Source: Candidatus Sphingobacterium stercorigallinarum (GTDB taxonomy: Bacteria; Bacteroidota; Bacteroidia; Sphingobacteriales; Sphingobacteriaceae). From it: 53,486 nucleotides of DNA. The DNA is taken from NCBI GenBank assembly GCA_019115805.1, contig DXCW01000207.1, positions 1 through 53,486 on the forward strand, in the 5' to 3' direction. The notes beneath the pieces are model-generated. The model did not search any database and was not told the DNA's origin. It saw nothing but the letters and a program-made list of their open reading frames with translations. A program made the translations under genes and the position numbers. Below are positions 42,677-51,579 of the stretch, piece by piece (positions within the stretch are counted from its first letter, which is position 1; each line of letters opens with the position of its first letter).

Positions 42677-43783
42677 TTATTCAAAATTTAAACGTGTCAT
42701 TTCACATTTCTCTAAAAAGTCGGGGTCAATGTCAGCCCCAATACCCGGGCTGTCATCAACGGAAACCTGATACCCTCGATATATCGCGCCCCCTATTACA
42801 GGATCTTCTAAATGTCCCACCATACAGGTATCCAAATCAAAGAATTTAATATTCGATGCCGCGTAAGCGAAATGTACTTTTGCGGCAAGAGCCAATCTAC
42901 TTTCCAACATGCCCCCAATCATACATGGAATCCCATATTCGGCAGCAATTTCTTGAATTTTTAACGCCTCTAAAATCCCTGAAGATTTGGAAAACTTGAT
43001 ATTGATAAAGTCCACACTATCGGTCCGACAAAGACGTTCTGCGTCGTGGTGATCGTACACCGACTCATCAGCCATAATCGGGATGATCGTTTCCGATCGG
43101 AGTTGTGGGAGTAAATGATCTTCAAATTTGCGCATAGGCTGCTCACAAAACTGTACTTTCAAGGGCTCCATCCCAGACAGCGCTTCCACAGCTTCTTCGT
43201 AGCTCCAACCTTGATTGGCATCAATGCGTACAGGGATATCAAATCCCACAGCTAAACGTATCGCTCTCATCCTCTCGATATCCTGCTGAGGCGATTCCCC
43301 TAACTTGATCTTTAGCGCTACTGCTTGGCTATCATACAATGTCTTTGCCGCTCTGGCCATTTGATCTGGCGTTCCCATACCAATGGTGATGTCCGTTGAA
43401 ATCACCCGTCTCTCTCCGCCTAAATACCGATACAATGGGACTTGCTCGTGCTTAGCTGCAAGATCGTGTAAGGCCATATCGAATGCAGATTTCACCGTCG
43501 AATTACCCGAAATATAGCGATGAAAATCATGCATCCTTTCAGAAATATCAAGCGGATTTTTGCCTAGACACAATCGGGCAAGATCTTGCGCAACAACAAA
43601 GCATGTTTCCTGTGTCTCGCCAACAATCATAGGGAATGCCGAACATTCCCCGACACCATACCCCCCTTCGTCGGTCACTATTTTAACCAACAAATTTTGC
43701 GCATAATCCATGACACCGGTCGCAATTACAAACGGTTCCATGGCGATCGGCATTTTATAGATTTCGATGGATTGAATTTTCAT
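42677..43783 (-). CDS. Dipeptide (L-Ala-D/L-Glu type) epimerase, enolase superfamily
   Basis: About 368 residues from the ATG at 43781-43783, preceded by a promoter box. Enolase-superfamily features: a capping domain with GYGVGECSAFPMIVGETQET, VALKIKLGESPQQD with the KxK base, RIDANQGW, KVQFCEQPM and IMADESVYDHHDA with the three metal ligands, and FINIKFSKSSG with the second catalytic Lys. The group epimerises L-Ala-D-Glu and related dipeptides in murein peptide recycling. The exact dipeptide cannot be read from the sequence. It is coupled to the 38-aa membrane protein downstream. Confidence 0.9.
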   Translation of the reverse strand: MKIQSIEIYKMPIAMEPFVIATGVMDYAQNLLVKIVTDEGGYGVGECSAFPMIVGETQETCFVVAQDLARLCLGKNPLDISERMHDFHRYISGNSTVKSAFDMALHDLAAKHEQVPLYRYLGGERRVISTDITIGMGTPDQMARAAKTLYDSQAVALKIKLGESPQQDIERMRAIRLAVGFDIPVRIDANQGWSYEEAVEALSGMEPLKVQFCEQPMRKFEDHLLPQLRSETIIPIMADESVYDHHDAERLCRTDSVDFINIKFSKSSGILEALKIQEIAAEYGIPCMIGGMLESRLALAAKVHFAYAASNIKFFDLDTCMVGHLEDPVIGGAIYRGYQVSVDDSPGIGADIDPDFLEKCEMTRLNFE

Positions 43784-43804
43784 TACGGATAAAGTTAGTA
43801 GAAA

Positions 43805-43812
43805 CAAAGGTA
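43805..43812 (-). promoter_or_regulatory. -7 box of the dipeptide epimerase gene
   Basis: TACCTTTG on the minus strand, 22 nt upstream of the ATG at 43783. It supports that start over an in-frame TTG at 43807. Confidence 0.5.
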
Positions 43813-43874
43813 CCTATTGTCATTGCAAAATCACAGGTTAACATACTCCCAACGCAATTCCAAAGCAAAATGAA

Positions 43875-43974
43875 ATTACATTAAAATCAATTTTATTCAT
43901 TTTTATTACCGATTCATTAATATTTAACACCATTTATTCATATATTAGCAAACTATTCTAGTTTTTAATGTAAT
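43875..43974. repeat. Widely spaced 12-bp inverted repeat upstream of gltB
   Basis: ATTACATTAAAA (43875-43886) and its exact complement TTTTAATGTAAT (43963-43974), 76 bp apart. The second arm ends 11 bp before the gltB start codon. The pair brackets the AT-rich region where the gltB promoter must lie. Confidence 0.5.
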
Positions 43975-43985
43975 TCAAAAAACCA

Positions 43986-46900
43986 ATGAAACAAGAGGGA
44001 CTTTACCATCCGGAGTTTGAACACGACGCCTGCGGCGTGGGCTTTGTTGCACACATCAAAGGCGAAAAATCACATCAGCAAGTCGCCGATGCACTCACCA
44101 TGTTAGAGAATATGGAGCATCGTGGAGCGTGTGGATGTGACCCCGAGTCTGGTGATGGCGCGGGAATTATGATTCAACTTCCCCATGAGTTCCTCTGGGA
44201 TGAGTGCATTGATTTAGGCATCCAATTGCAAGAACCCGGCTATTATGGTGTTGGAATGGTTTTCCTACCTAAAGACAGCGAAATGAATCAAATTTGCCGA
44301 CAAGTCATACTGGATGCTATTGGCGAGCGCGGCATGGAGTTTCTAGGTTTTCGTAACGTACCGGTCTGCAGAGACGGCATCGGCTCCACGGCCTTGAGTG
44401 TCGAACCTGAAATTATGCAATTCTTCGTCAACCGGCCTCAACAGGTGACCGACACGACAGACTTCGAAAGAAAACTCTATATACTCCGTCGACTCATCAT
44501 CCAGAAAATCAAAGAGCACCAGCAATACCCACTCCCCCTATACATTGCATCACTATCTTGTAAAACCATCGTTTATAAAGGGCAATTGACCACTTATCAG
44601 GTAGGACGCTATTTTCTCGACTTACAAAACCCCAAAGTGAATTCTGCCTTCGGACTCGTTCACTCCAGATTCTCCACCAATACATTCCCCTCTTGGGCAT
44701 TAGCTCAGCCGTTCAGGTTGGTCGCCCATAACGGCGAAATCAACACCTTAACGGGCAATCTAAATGGTTTCTATGCCGGTATCCGCGCATACTGTTCGCC
44801 TTATTTCACAAAAGAGGAAATGGAGATATTATTGCCTGTTGTAGATTACGGGCAATCCGACTCGGCCTGTCTGGACAACGTCGTTGAACTCTTATTGCAT
44901 TGCGGTAGAAGCCTTCCTCACGTTTTATTGATGCTTGTACCAGAAGCCTGGGATGGGCATACAAAAATGGACCCGTTGAGAAAAGCATTTTACGAGTACC
45001 ATGCAACCCTAATGGAACCGTGGGATGGACCAGCTGCATTATGTTTTACTGACGGCAACATCATAGGAGCGACATTAGACCGTAATGGGCTTCGTCCGTT
45101 GCGGTACGCAATCACGTCAGACCACCGTGTAGTCGTAGCTTCAGAAGCGGGAGCGTTGCCTATTGATGAGCGTTTAATCATCCAAAAAGGCCGACAGCAA
45201 CCGGGTAAAATATTCCTAGTAGATATGGTAAACGGTCAAATTCAATCTGACGAAAATGTAAAGCATGAATTGGCTACCCGTCAACCATATGGCGAATGGA
45301 TCCACAAATACAGAATAAAAATGGAAGAATTGGCCAAACCTAGAGTAACTTATAGTTACCTCTCCCGTGAGGCGGTCTTCAAATATCAGTTGTCATTCGG
45401 TTATAGTAGGGAAGATCTAGAAGCGATTCTCACTCCTATGGCACTTACTGGCCATGAACCCATCGGGTCAATGGGATCAGATGTACCTTTAGCCGTGCTT
45501 TCTGACAAACCCCAACACCTGGCCAGCTACTTTAAACAATTTTTCGCCCAAGTTACCAATCCGCCGATTGATCCGATTCGGGAACGATTAGTCATGAGTC
45601 TGGCAACATTTATTGGGAATTCTGGAAATATTTTAGTCGAAGAAAAGAAATCTTGTCATTGTGTCACATTAGAACATCCTATTCTTACTTCCAGTGAGTT
45701 GGAAAAGTTACGATCTATTGACACCGGTGCTTTTCAGGCAAAAACACTTCAAAGTTATTTTCGCGCAGATGGCAGCTCGGGCGCACTGCAAGCCGGCCTA
45801 GATCGCCTGTGCAGGTATGCTGATGACGCCGTCAGAGATGGTTTTGAGGTCATCATTTTATCCGATCGGGCAATTGATTCCCAACACGCTGCCATTCCGT
45901 CCATTTTAGCGGTATCGGCTGTTCATCACCATCTTATAAAAACTGGAAACCGAGGAGCTGTAGGCTTAGTCGTAGAAACCGGCGACACCTGGGAAGTCCA
46001 CCATTTCGCCTGTCTACTCGCTTTCGGAGCTACAGCTATAAACCCCTATATGGCCCTGGCAAGTATCCGAACAATGAAAGAGATAGGTCAACTTAAAACA
46101 GCCTTAACATGGGAAGACCTGAAGAAAAACTATGTCAAAGCAGTCTGCAATGGTCTTTTAAAAATCTTCTCCAAAATGGGGATTTCGACCTTACAATCTT
46201 ATCATGGGGCGCAGATATTTGAAATACTCGGCATCGACTCATCGGTAGTTGATCAATATTTCTGCGGTGCGGTCTCTCGTATTGGTGGGCTTGGTTTAGA
46301 CGATTTGGCCGCCGAGGCCTTAGCTAAACATCAACGGGGTTTTGCTTCCCTTAGAGACACTCCGATTAACCTTCCTGCCGGAGGAATTTACCAGTGGAAA
46401 AGGCGGGGAGAAGGCCATCTTTGGAATCCGAAAACAGTACATTTATTACAAGCGGCATGTAGAAACACAGATTTTACCGCTTACCGGCAATACGCGGCGT
46501 TAATTAATAACCAGCACGAACGAATGTTCACCTTACGTGGGCTCCTAGAATTTGCGCGTCACCGCAGTTCTATTCCAATAGAAGAGGTAGAAGCCGCCAG
46601 CTCGATCATGAAGCGATTTGCCACAGGAGCAATGTCCTTTGGATCCATCTCTCATGAGGCGCACAGTACCTTGGCAATCGCTATGAACCGCATAGGAGGA
46701 AAGTCGAACACCGGCGAAGGTGGTGAAGACGAAATTCGCTATACCACCTCCTCTAATGGTGATTCCATGCGCTCAGCAATAAAGCAAGTCGCTTCGGCAC
46801 GGTTCGGTGTGACGTCTAATTACCTTACCCAAGCAGATGAAATACAAATCAAAATGGCACAAGGTGCAAAACCAGGAGAAGGAGGTCAGCTTCCTGGCCA

Positions 46901-48485
46901 CAAAGTGGACGACTGGATTGCACGTGTCAGACATGCCACGCCCGGGGTCGGATTAATCTCCCCTCCCCCACACCATGATATCTATTCTATTGAGGATCTA
47001 GCTCAACTCATATTTGATTTGAAAAACGCAAATCGACAAGCACGTATAAATGTAAAGCTTGTCTCTAAAGCTGGCGTCGGTACGATTGCAGCCGGTGTAG
47101 CTAAAGCGCACGCTGATGTCATCCTCATAGCGGGATACGATGGTGGCACAGGAGCGTCTCCGGTCAGCTCGGTGAAACACGCCGGACTGCCGTGGGAGCT
47201 CGGACTGGCGGAGGCGCATCAAACGCTGGTAAAAAATGGACTAAGAAGTCGAGTTGTATTGCAAGCCGACGGACAAATGAAAACCGGTAGAGATTTGGTT
47301 ATAGCGACCCTGATGGGCGCAGAGGAATGGGGCGTAGCGACCGCAGCACTAGTTGCTGGGGGTTGCATCATGATGCGCAAGTGTCACCTCAACACGTGCC
47401 CAGTCGGGATTGCCACACAAGATCCCGCATTGCGAAAATTGTTTTCCGGCAAACCGGAAGAGATTGTAAATCTGTTTATGTTTTTAGCAGAGGAGATGCG
47501 TGAAATCATGGCCGATCTCGGGTTTCGAACGATCAATGAAATGGTCGGCAAAGCCCACTTTTTAAAAAAACGGACAGATATCAATCACTGGAAAGCCAAC
47601 AAAGTAGATCTTAGAGATGTGCTAACGGTTCCCCACAATTCGTCTAAAGAGAGCTTATATCACACCCAGGAACAAGATCACGGTTTAGGATCGATACTGG
47701 ACTGGGAACTATTGAAACAGTCGAAGCATGCCTTAGAAACTAAAACACCTGTATTCGGCACATTTAATGTTAAAAATACGGACCGTACTATCGGCACGCT
47801 ATTGTCGAATGAAATATCAAAAACACACGGATCTGTCGGTTTACCAGACAATAGTATAAACTTCAAATTCGAAGGATCTGCTGGTCAATCTTTCGGCGCC
47901 TTTAACACTAGAGGCATTTCATTTGAGCTAGAGGGAGAGGCAAATGACTACGTAGGCAAAGGATTATCGGGGGCGCAACTTGCGGTTTACCCGTCGAGAA
48001 AAAGCCAATTGATTGCGCACGACAACATCATTATAGGAAATGTAGCCTTATATGGAGCAACCTCCGGGCACCTCTTTGTTAACGGACAAGCTGGAGAGCG
48101 CTTCGCGGTTCGAAACTCAGGAGCCATTGCCGTTGTTGAAGGCCTAGGCGACCACGGCTGCGAATATATGACCGGTGGCCGTGTATTAGTTTTGGGTGCA
48201 ACCGGCCGAAATTTCGCTGCCGGAATGAGTGGTGGAATTGCTTGGATTTATGATCTACTTTCCGACTTCGATCAAAATTGCAATGCAGAGATGGTTGACC
48301 TAGATCCCTTGGATACGGAAGACGAGACCGCCATCATTCAGCTGCTGAATCGACATATCCGACTGACCCAAAGTGCGCGAGCTACCTATATATTGAAAAA
48401 CTGGACGATGGAGAAGTCCAAGTTTATAAAAGTGTTTCCGAAAGAGTATAAATCCGTATTGAACAAAGCGTTCGTCAACAACTAA
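43986..48485 (+). CDS. gltB: Glutamate synthase, large (alpha) subunit
   Basis: Makes two glutamates from glutamine and 2-oxoglutarate. 1499 residues. The Ntn-type glutaminase starts after a 15-residue propeptide at Cys16 (FEHDACGVGFVAH). LVHSRFSTNTFPSWALAQP and RLVAHNGEINTLTGN follow in that domain. The FMN/synthase domain has GAMSFGSISHEAHSTLA, ISPPPHHDIYSIEDLAQLI and AGYDGGTGASPVSSVKHAG. The 3Fe-4S cysteines are in CHLNTCPVGIATQ. The C-terminal beta-helix (GXXG repeats such as GATSGHLFVNGQAGERFAV) completes it. Full length, upstream of gltD by 11 bp. Confidence 0.97.
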   Translation: MKQEGLYHPEFEHDACGVGFVAHIKGEKSHQQVADALTMLENMEHRGACGCDPESGDGAGIMIQLPHEFLWDECIDLGIQLQEPGYYGVGMVFLPKDSEMNQICRQVILDAIGERGMEFLGFRNVPVCRDGIGSTALSVEPEIMQFFVNRPQQVTDTTDFERKLYILRRLIIQKIKEHQQYPLPLYIASLSCKTIVYKGQLTTYQVGRYFLDLQNPKVNSAFGLVHSRFSTNTFPSWALAQPFRLVAHNGEINTLTGNLNGFYAGIRAYCSPYFTKEEMEILLPVVDYGQSDSACLDNVVELLLHCGRSLPHVLLMLVPEAWDGHTKMDPLRKAFYEYHATLMEPWDGPAALCFTDGNIIGATLDRNGLRPLRYAITSDHRVVVASEAGALPIDERLIIQKGRQQPGKIFLVDMVNGQIQSDENVKHELATRQPYGEWIHKYRIKMEELAKPRVTYSYLSREAVFKYQLSFGYSREDLEAILTPMALTGHEPIGSMGSDVPLAVLSDKPQHLASYFKQFFAQVTNPPIDPIRERLVMSLATFIGNSGNILVEEKKSCHCVTLEHPILTSSELEKLRSIDTGAFQAKTLQSYFRADGSSGALQAGLDRLCRYADDAVRDGFEVIILSDRAIDSQHAAIPSILAVSAVHHHLIKTGNRGAVGLVVETGDTWEVHHFACLLAFGATAINPYMALASIRTMKEIGQLKTALTWEDLKKNYVKAVCNGLLKIFSKMGISTLQSYHGAQIFEILGIDSSVVDQYFCGAVSRIGGLGLDDLAAEALAKHQRGFASLRDTPINLPAGGIYQWKRRGEGHLWNPKTVHLLQAACRNTDFTAYRQYAALINNQHERMFTLRGLLEFARHRSSIPIEEVEAASSIMKRFATGAMSFGSISHEAHSTLAIAMNRIGGKSNTGEGGEDEIRYTTSSNGDSMRSAIKQVASARFGVTSNYLTQADEIQIKMAQGAKPGEGGQLPGHKVDDWIARVRHATPGVGLISPPPHHDIYSIEDLAQLIFDLKNANRQARINVKLVSKAGVGTIAAGVAKAHADVILIAGYDGGTGASPVSSVKHAGLPWELGLAEAHQTLVKNGLRSRVVLQADGQMKTGRDLVIATLMGAEEWGVATAALVAGGCIMMRKCHLNTCPVGIATQDPALRKLFSGKPEEIVNLFMFLAEEMREIMADLGFRTINEMVGKAHFLKKRTDINHWKANKVDLRDVLTVPHNSSKESLYHTQEQDHGLGSILDWELLKQSKHALETKTPVFGTFNVKNTDRTIGTLLSNEISKTHGSVGLPDNSINFKFEGSAGQSFGAFNTRGISFELEGEANDYVGKGLSGAQLAVYPSRKSQLIAHDNIIIGNVALYGATSGHLFVNGQAGERFAVRNSGAIAVVEGLGDHGCEYMTGGRVLVLGATGRNFAAGMSGGIAWIYDLLSDFDQNCNAEMVDLDPLDTEDETAIIQLLNRHIRLTQSARATYILKNWTMEKSKFIKVFPKEYKSVLNKAFVNN

Positions 48486-48496
48486 AGTAAAGAGAG

Positions 48497-49972
48497 ATGG
48501 GAAAACCAACAGGATTTTTAGAATATAGTCGCGTATCGCCTAAAAAAGACAGAACCAAAGCCCGGACTAAACACTACCGGGAATTTGTACATCCCTATAG
48601 TGATACACAATTAAATCAGCAGGCCGCGCGCTGTATGGATTGCGGAATTCCTTTTTGTCACTCCGGTTGCCCGCTCGGCAATGTCATACCGGAATTTAAC
48701 GACGCAGTATACGACGGGAATTGGGAAGACGCATACCGAATTTTAACCTCGACCAACAACTTTCCAGAGTTTACCGGAAGAATTTGTCCCGCTCCTTGTG
48801 AATCCGCTTGCGTACTTGGAATAAATCGTTCGCCTGTAGCTATTGAAGAAATAGAGAAACACATTATTGAGATCGCGTTTAAAAAGGGGTTCGTGAAATC
48901 CAATAAAAGTCACCTAACAACTGGCAAGAAAGTGGCCATCATCGGCTCAGGACCGGCAGGACTAGCGTGTGCAGCGCAGTTGAACAAGGCGGGACACCAA
49001 GTCACCGTCTACGAGCGTGACGATAAAGCGGGTGGATTATTAAGATACGGCATTCCTGATTTCAAATTGGACAAAACAATCGTCGATAGACGCATTGACC
49101 TCCTTCGTAAGTCGGGCATCATTTTTCGACTAAATGCCGAAATAGGCAAAAACGTAAATACCGACGAGCTCAAACAGTACGACAGTGTGGTTCTAGCAAT
49201 AGGGTCCACTGTACCTCGTGATCTCCCGGTCCCGGGCAGAGCATTAAACGGTGTTCATTTCGCAATGGAATTTCTGAAACAACAGAATAAACGCCTGAGT
49301 AACGCTGCTATTGACGACCAAAACATCAGCGCCGCAGGAAAGAATGTGGTCGTTATCGGTGGAGGGGACACCGGATCGGATTGCGTAGGGACTTCGAACA
49401 GACAGGGTGCGACATCCGTTACACAACTTGAACTGCTTCCCGTACCACCTACCGAACGAACACCCAACATGCCATGGCCAAGCTATCCCATGTTATTGAA
49501 AACAACTTCATCCCATGAAGAAGGATGTCAACGTCATTGGGCTATCAGTACCAAGGCGTTTATCGGAGATGAACGAAATCAATTACGTGCTATAAAAGTC
49601 GTTGACGTAGAATGGGAGATCGATCCACAAGGACGTCCTACCGGTTTCGTTGAAATCGCGGGTACTGAACGTGAAATACCCTGCGAGCTCGCCACCTTAG
49701 CACTGGGTTTCCTACATCCTCAGAAAGACGGTCTACTCAATGAACTGGGCATCGAATTAACGGAGCGTGGACAAGTCGCCGCTGACGAACGTAGCTTTCA
49801 GACAAATATCCCGCATATTTTTGCAGCAGGCGACCTTAGACGCGGACAATCCTTAGTGGTGTGGGCAATTTCGGAAGGCCGAGAATGTGCAAAAAAGGTA
49901 GATGAATTCCTGATGGGCTCTTCGTCATTAGAATCTAAAGATCAAGAAACAGAGCGACACCTTGCACACTAA
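48497..49972 (+). CDS. gltD: Glutamate synthase, small (beta) subunit
   Basis: NADPH-oxidising FAD subunit that feeds electrons to GltB. 491 residues: the N-terminal iron-sulfur cysteines in ARCMDCGIPFCHSGCPLGN and GRICPAPCESACVLG, the FAD site VAIIGSGPAGLACAAQL, DKAGGLLRYGIPDFKLDK, the NADPH site VVVIGGGDTGSDCVGTSNRQ, and the final IFAAGDLRRGQSLVVWAISE. A purine-rich AAAGAGAG lies just upstream of its ATG. It forms an operon with gltB. Downstream of its stop, conserved gene content ends and a decayed region begins. Confidence 0.97.
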   Translation: MGKPTGFLEYSRVSPKKDRTKARTKHYREFVHPYSDTQLNQQAARCMDCGIPFCHSGCPLGNVIPEFNDAVYDGNWEDAYRILTSTNNFPEFTGRICPAPCESACVLGINRSPVAIEEIEKHIIEIAFKKGFVKSNKSHLTTGKKVAIIGSGPAGLACAAQLNKAGHQVTVYERDDKAGGLLRYGIPDFKLDKTIVDRRIDLLRKSGIIFRLNAEIGKNVNTDELKQYDSVVLAIGSTVPRDLPVPGRALNGVHFAMEFLKQQNKRLSNAAIDDQNISAAGKNVVVIGGGDTGSDCVGTSNRQGATSVTQLELLPVPPTERTPNMPWPSYPMLLKTTSSHEEGCQRHWAISTKAFIGDERNQLRAIKVVDVEWEIDPQGRPTGFVEIAGTEREIPCELATLALGFLHPQKDGLLNELGIELTERGQVAADERSFQTNIPHIFAAGDLRRGQSLVVWAISEGRECAKKVDEFLMGSSSLESKDQETERHLAH

Positions 49973-50050
49973 AACCACGGGATCCACACGTACAACAAGC
50001 TGTAATTCAACAGACCTGCTTATTTTGGCAATGGGATTGAACTGCAACGT

Positions 50051-51090
50051 ATGATCGCTATTTTCCGGCGAATCAAAAATACGTCAAGCAACCTATTGAA
50101 TCCAATGAGCGGCGAGTTCGACAACCAGCTACCTAGACTGAAATGCATAACTGGTATCAGGGAGATGCTCGTTCGCGAAGACTGGTCGATCAAACCACCT
50201 CTCGGTTACGATATCATCCGGCAACACGATCAGCGCAAGATCGTCGCCAATGCCAAACGCCAGGCATCAGAATGCAAAGCCTATGGTATAACCTCTCCGC
50301 GGGGAGTTTTAGGGCAAAGCTGGCCGAAAAAGAGTTTAAGGTCGGAAAACAACATATATCCAATAGCCTGCGGAACCCGTTTTATTGCGACCTGATGGCA
50401 CACAACATATCGGAAGGTAATCACGAAAGACTGATATCTCAGGAAGTATTCCTGAAGGTGAATGATCTGCTGAAAGAAAACCAGCGAGGACACACCGTCA
50501 AAGGAAGACGCCAATATCCCCGCTTAAGCGATTTCTGATTTGCGATCATCGCAGAAAACCTCTCTCCCTGGCTATATTGTCCAGAAAAAACACTTACAGT
50601 ATTACAAAGGCTGCAATAACAATAAAATCGCAAAGGTTCTAAACATTTAAAATCGATATGGCAACAAATGTTATTGATCTGATAAAGCAGCAGACTGTGG
50701 CCGTATCCAATCAGTTGACCGCCGGTAAGCAAGATGACTACCAACATCTGCAGCAACAGCACCGCGAATCAAGATCAATAGACTAGAGGTGAGATATATC
50801 AAAGAGGAAGTAGGAGCTGAATTGTACCACAAATACATCAACGATACAACGTTAAGAAGAACGAAATAGCGGAAAAACTGATGAGGCTGACCCGGCAGGT
50901 GTCGAACCTTGGTGATAGCATCGGTTCGTTATCAAATTCGCCCTTGAATTGACTTAAAAATCGGTTTCTGCCGATTATAACACCAAGCAACGTATTTAGT
51001 TTTTACTCTTCCCGCAAGGCAGTAGGTGCAGTAAGAAAACAGATGAAAGTCTAACCCCGAGAATAAATTTGTTGTCTTTGTATATTGCTT
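50051..51090 (+). pseudogene. Decayed large serine recombinase (C-terminal part)
   Basis: Fragments in shifting frames follow the order of a Bacteroidota large serine recombinase. ITGIREMLVREDWSIKPPLG and IIRQHDQRKIVANAK come first. In another frame come FKVGKQHISNSLRNPFYCDL and HERLISQEVFLKVNDLL. Then come GYIVQKKHLQYYKGCNNNK (zinc-ribbon region, cysteines partly lost), YIKEEVGAELYHKYIND, NEIAEKLMRLTRQVSNLGD and finally DYNTKQRI, stop, FLLFPQG. Several frameshifts and stops separate them. The N-terminal catalytic resolvase domain with its Ser is absent. It is therefore inactive, a scar of a former mobile element between gltD and the initiator tRNA gene. Confidence 0.85.
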
Positions 51091-51113
51091 ATTTTTAGCA
51101 AATTACAACAAAA

Positions 51114-51156
51114 AAAAAGAGGCGCACCAGAACTGGGTCTGAATTTGCCTCTTTTT
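51114..51156. terminator. Terminator of the initiator tRNA gene
   Basis: AAAAAGAGGC (51114-51123) and GCCTCTTTTT (51147-51156) form a 10-bp stem. On the minus strand it lies just past the tRNA 3' end and is followed by a T run; it could act in both directions. Confidence 0.75.
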
Positions 51157-51162
51157 CCACTT

Positions 51163-51238
<76 letters not shown>

Positions 51239-51253
51239 TTGTTTTTGGTGATA

Positions 51254-51285
51254 CAAAGGTAGGTTTTTCTATGCGTAAATCAAAA
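51254..51285 (-). promoter_or_regulatory. Promoter of the tRNA-fMet gene
   Basis: On the minus strand: TTTTG (51281-51285), a 19-nt spacer and TACCTTTG (51254-51261). A full match to the Bacteroidota form, placing the start about 9 nt before the mature tRNA. Confidence 0.75.
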
Positions 51286-51579
51286 CGAAATATACTTTTC
51301 TAAAAGAGAATAACGAAAAAAATTGGATAATGTTCTAATATTCTGTACTTTCATCTTATCAATTATAATGAATTGTGATGAAAAGAAGATTACTACTAAC
51401 CGTTGTAACGCTCGATTTATCCGTTCAGCACGTTTATTTGTCCTTCTCATATCGGAGGGGAAGTAGTACGTTGACGCGTAAAACGAGGGTTTTACTGCCG
51501 GATAGTCTGGCGGCAACACCACTTATTCAATCAAGGGAAGCTCATCTTTCCAACTGCTTATTTCAAATGCTCACTACGT
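51286..51579. other. Intergenic region before the HHH protein gene
   Basis: I see no gene that I can support here. A dyad TTTCATC/GATGAAA with an inner CAATT/AATTG lies at 51349-51383. A frame from 51378 begins with a signal-like stretch but shows no family features and runs into the next gene in another frame. Confidence 0.4.

Noticed and set aside
42488-42691. Plus-strand frame of 67 codons opposite the 38-aa membrane protein
   Set aside because: The minus strand offers a coupled start codon and a proper membrane helix, while the plus frame overlaps the promoter of the deoxyhypusine-synthase homologue and has no leader of its own.
50281-50762. Minus-strand frames across the recombinase remnant
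   Set aside because: The plus strand carries ordered recombinase fragments, so these frames are shadows.
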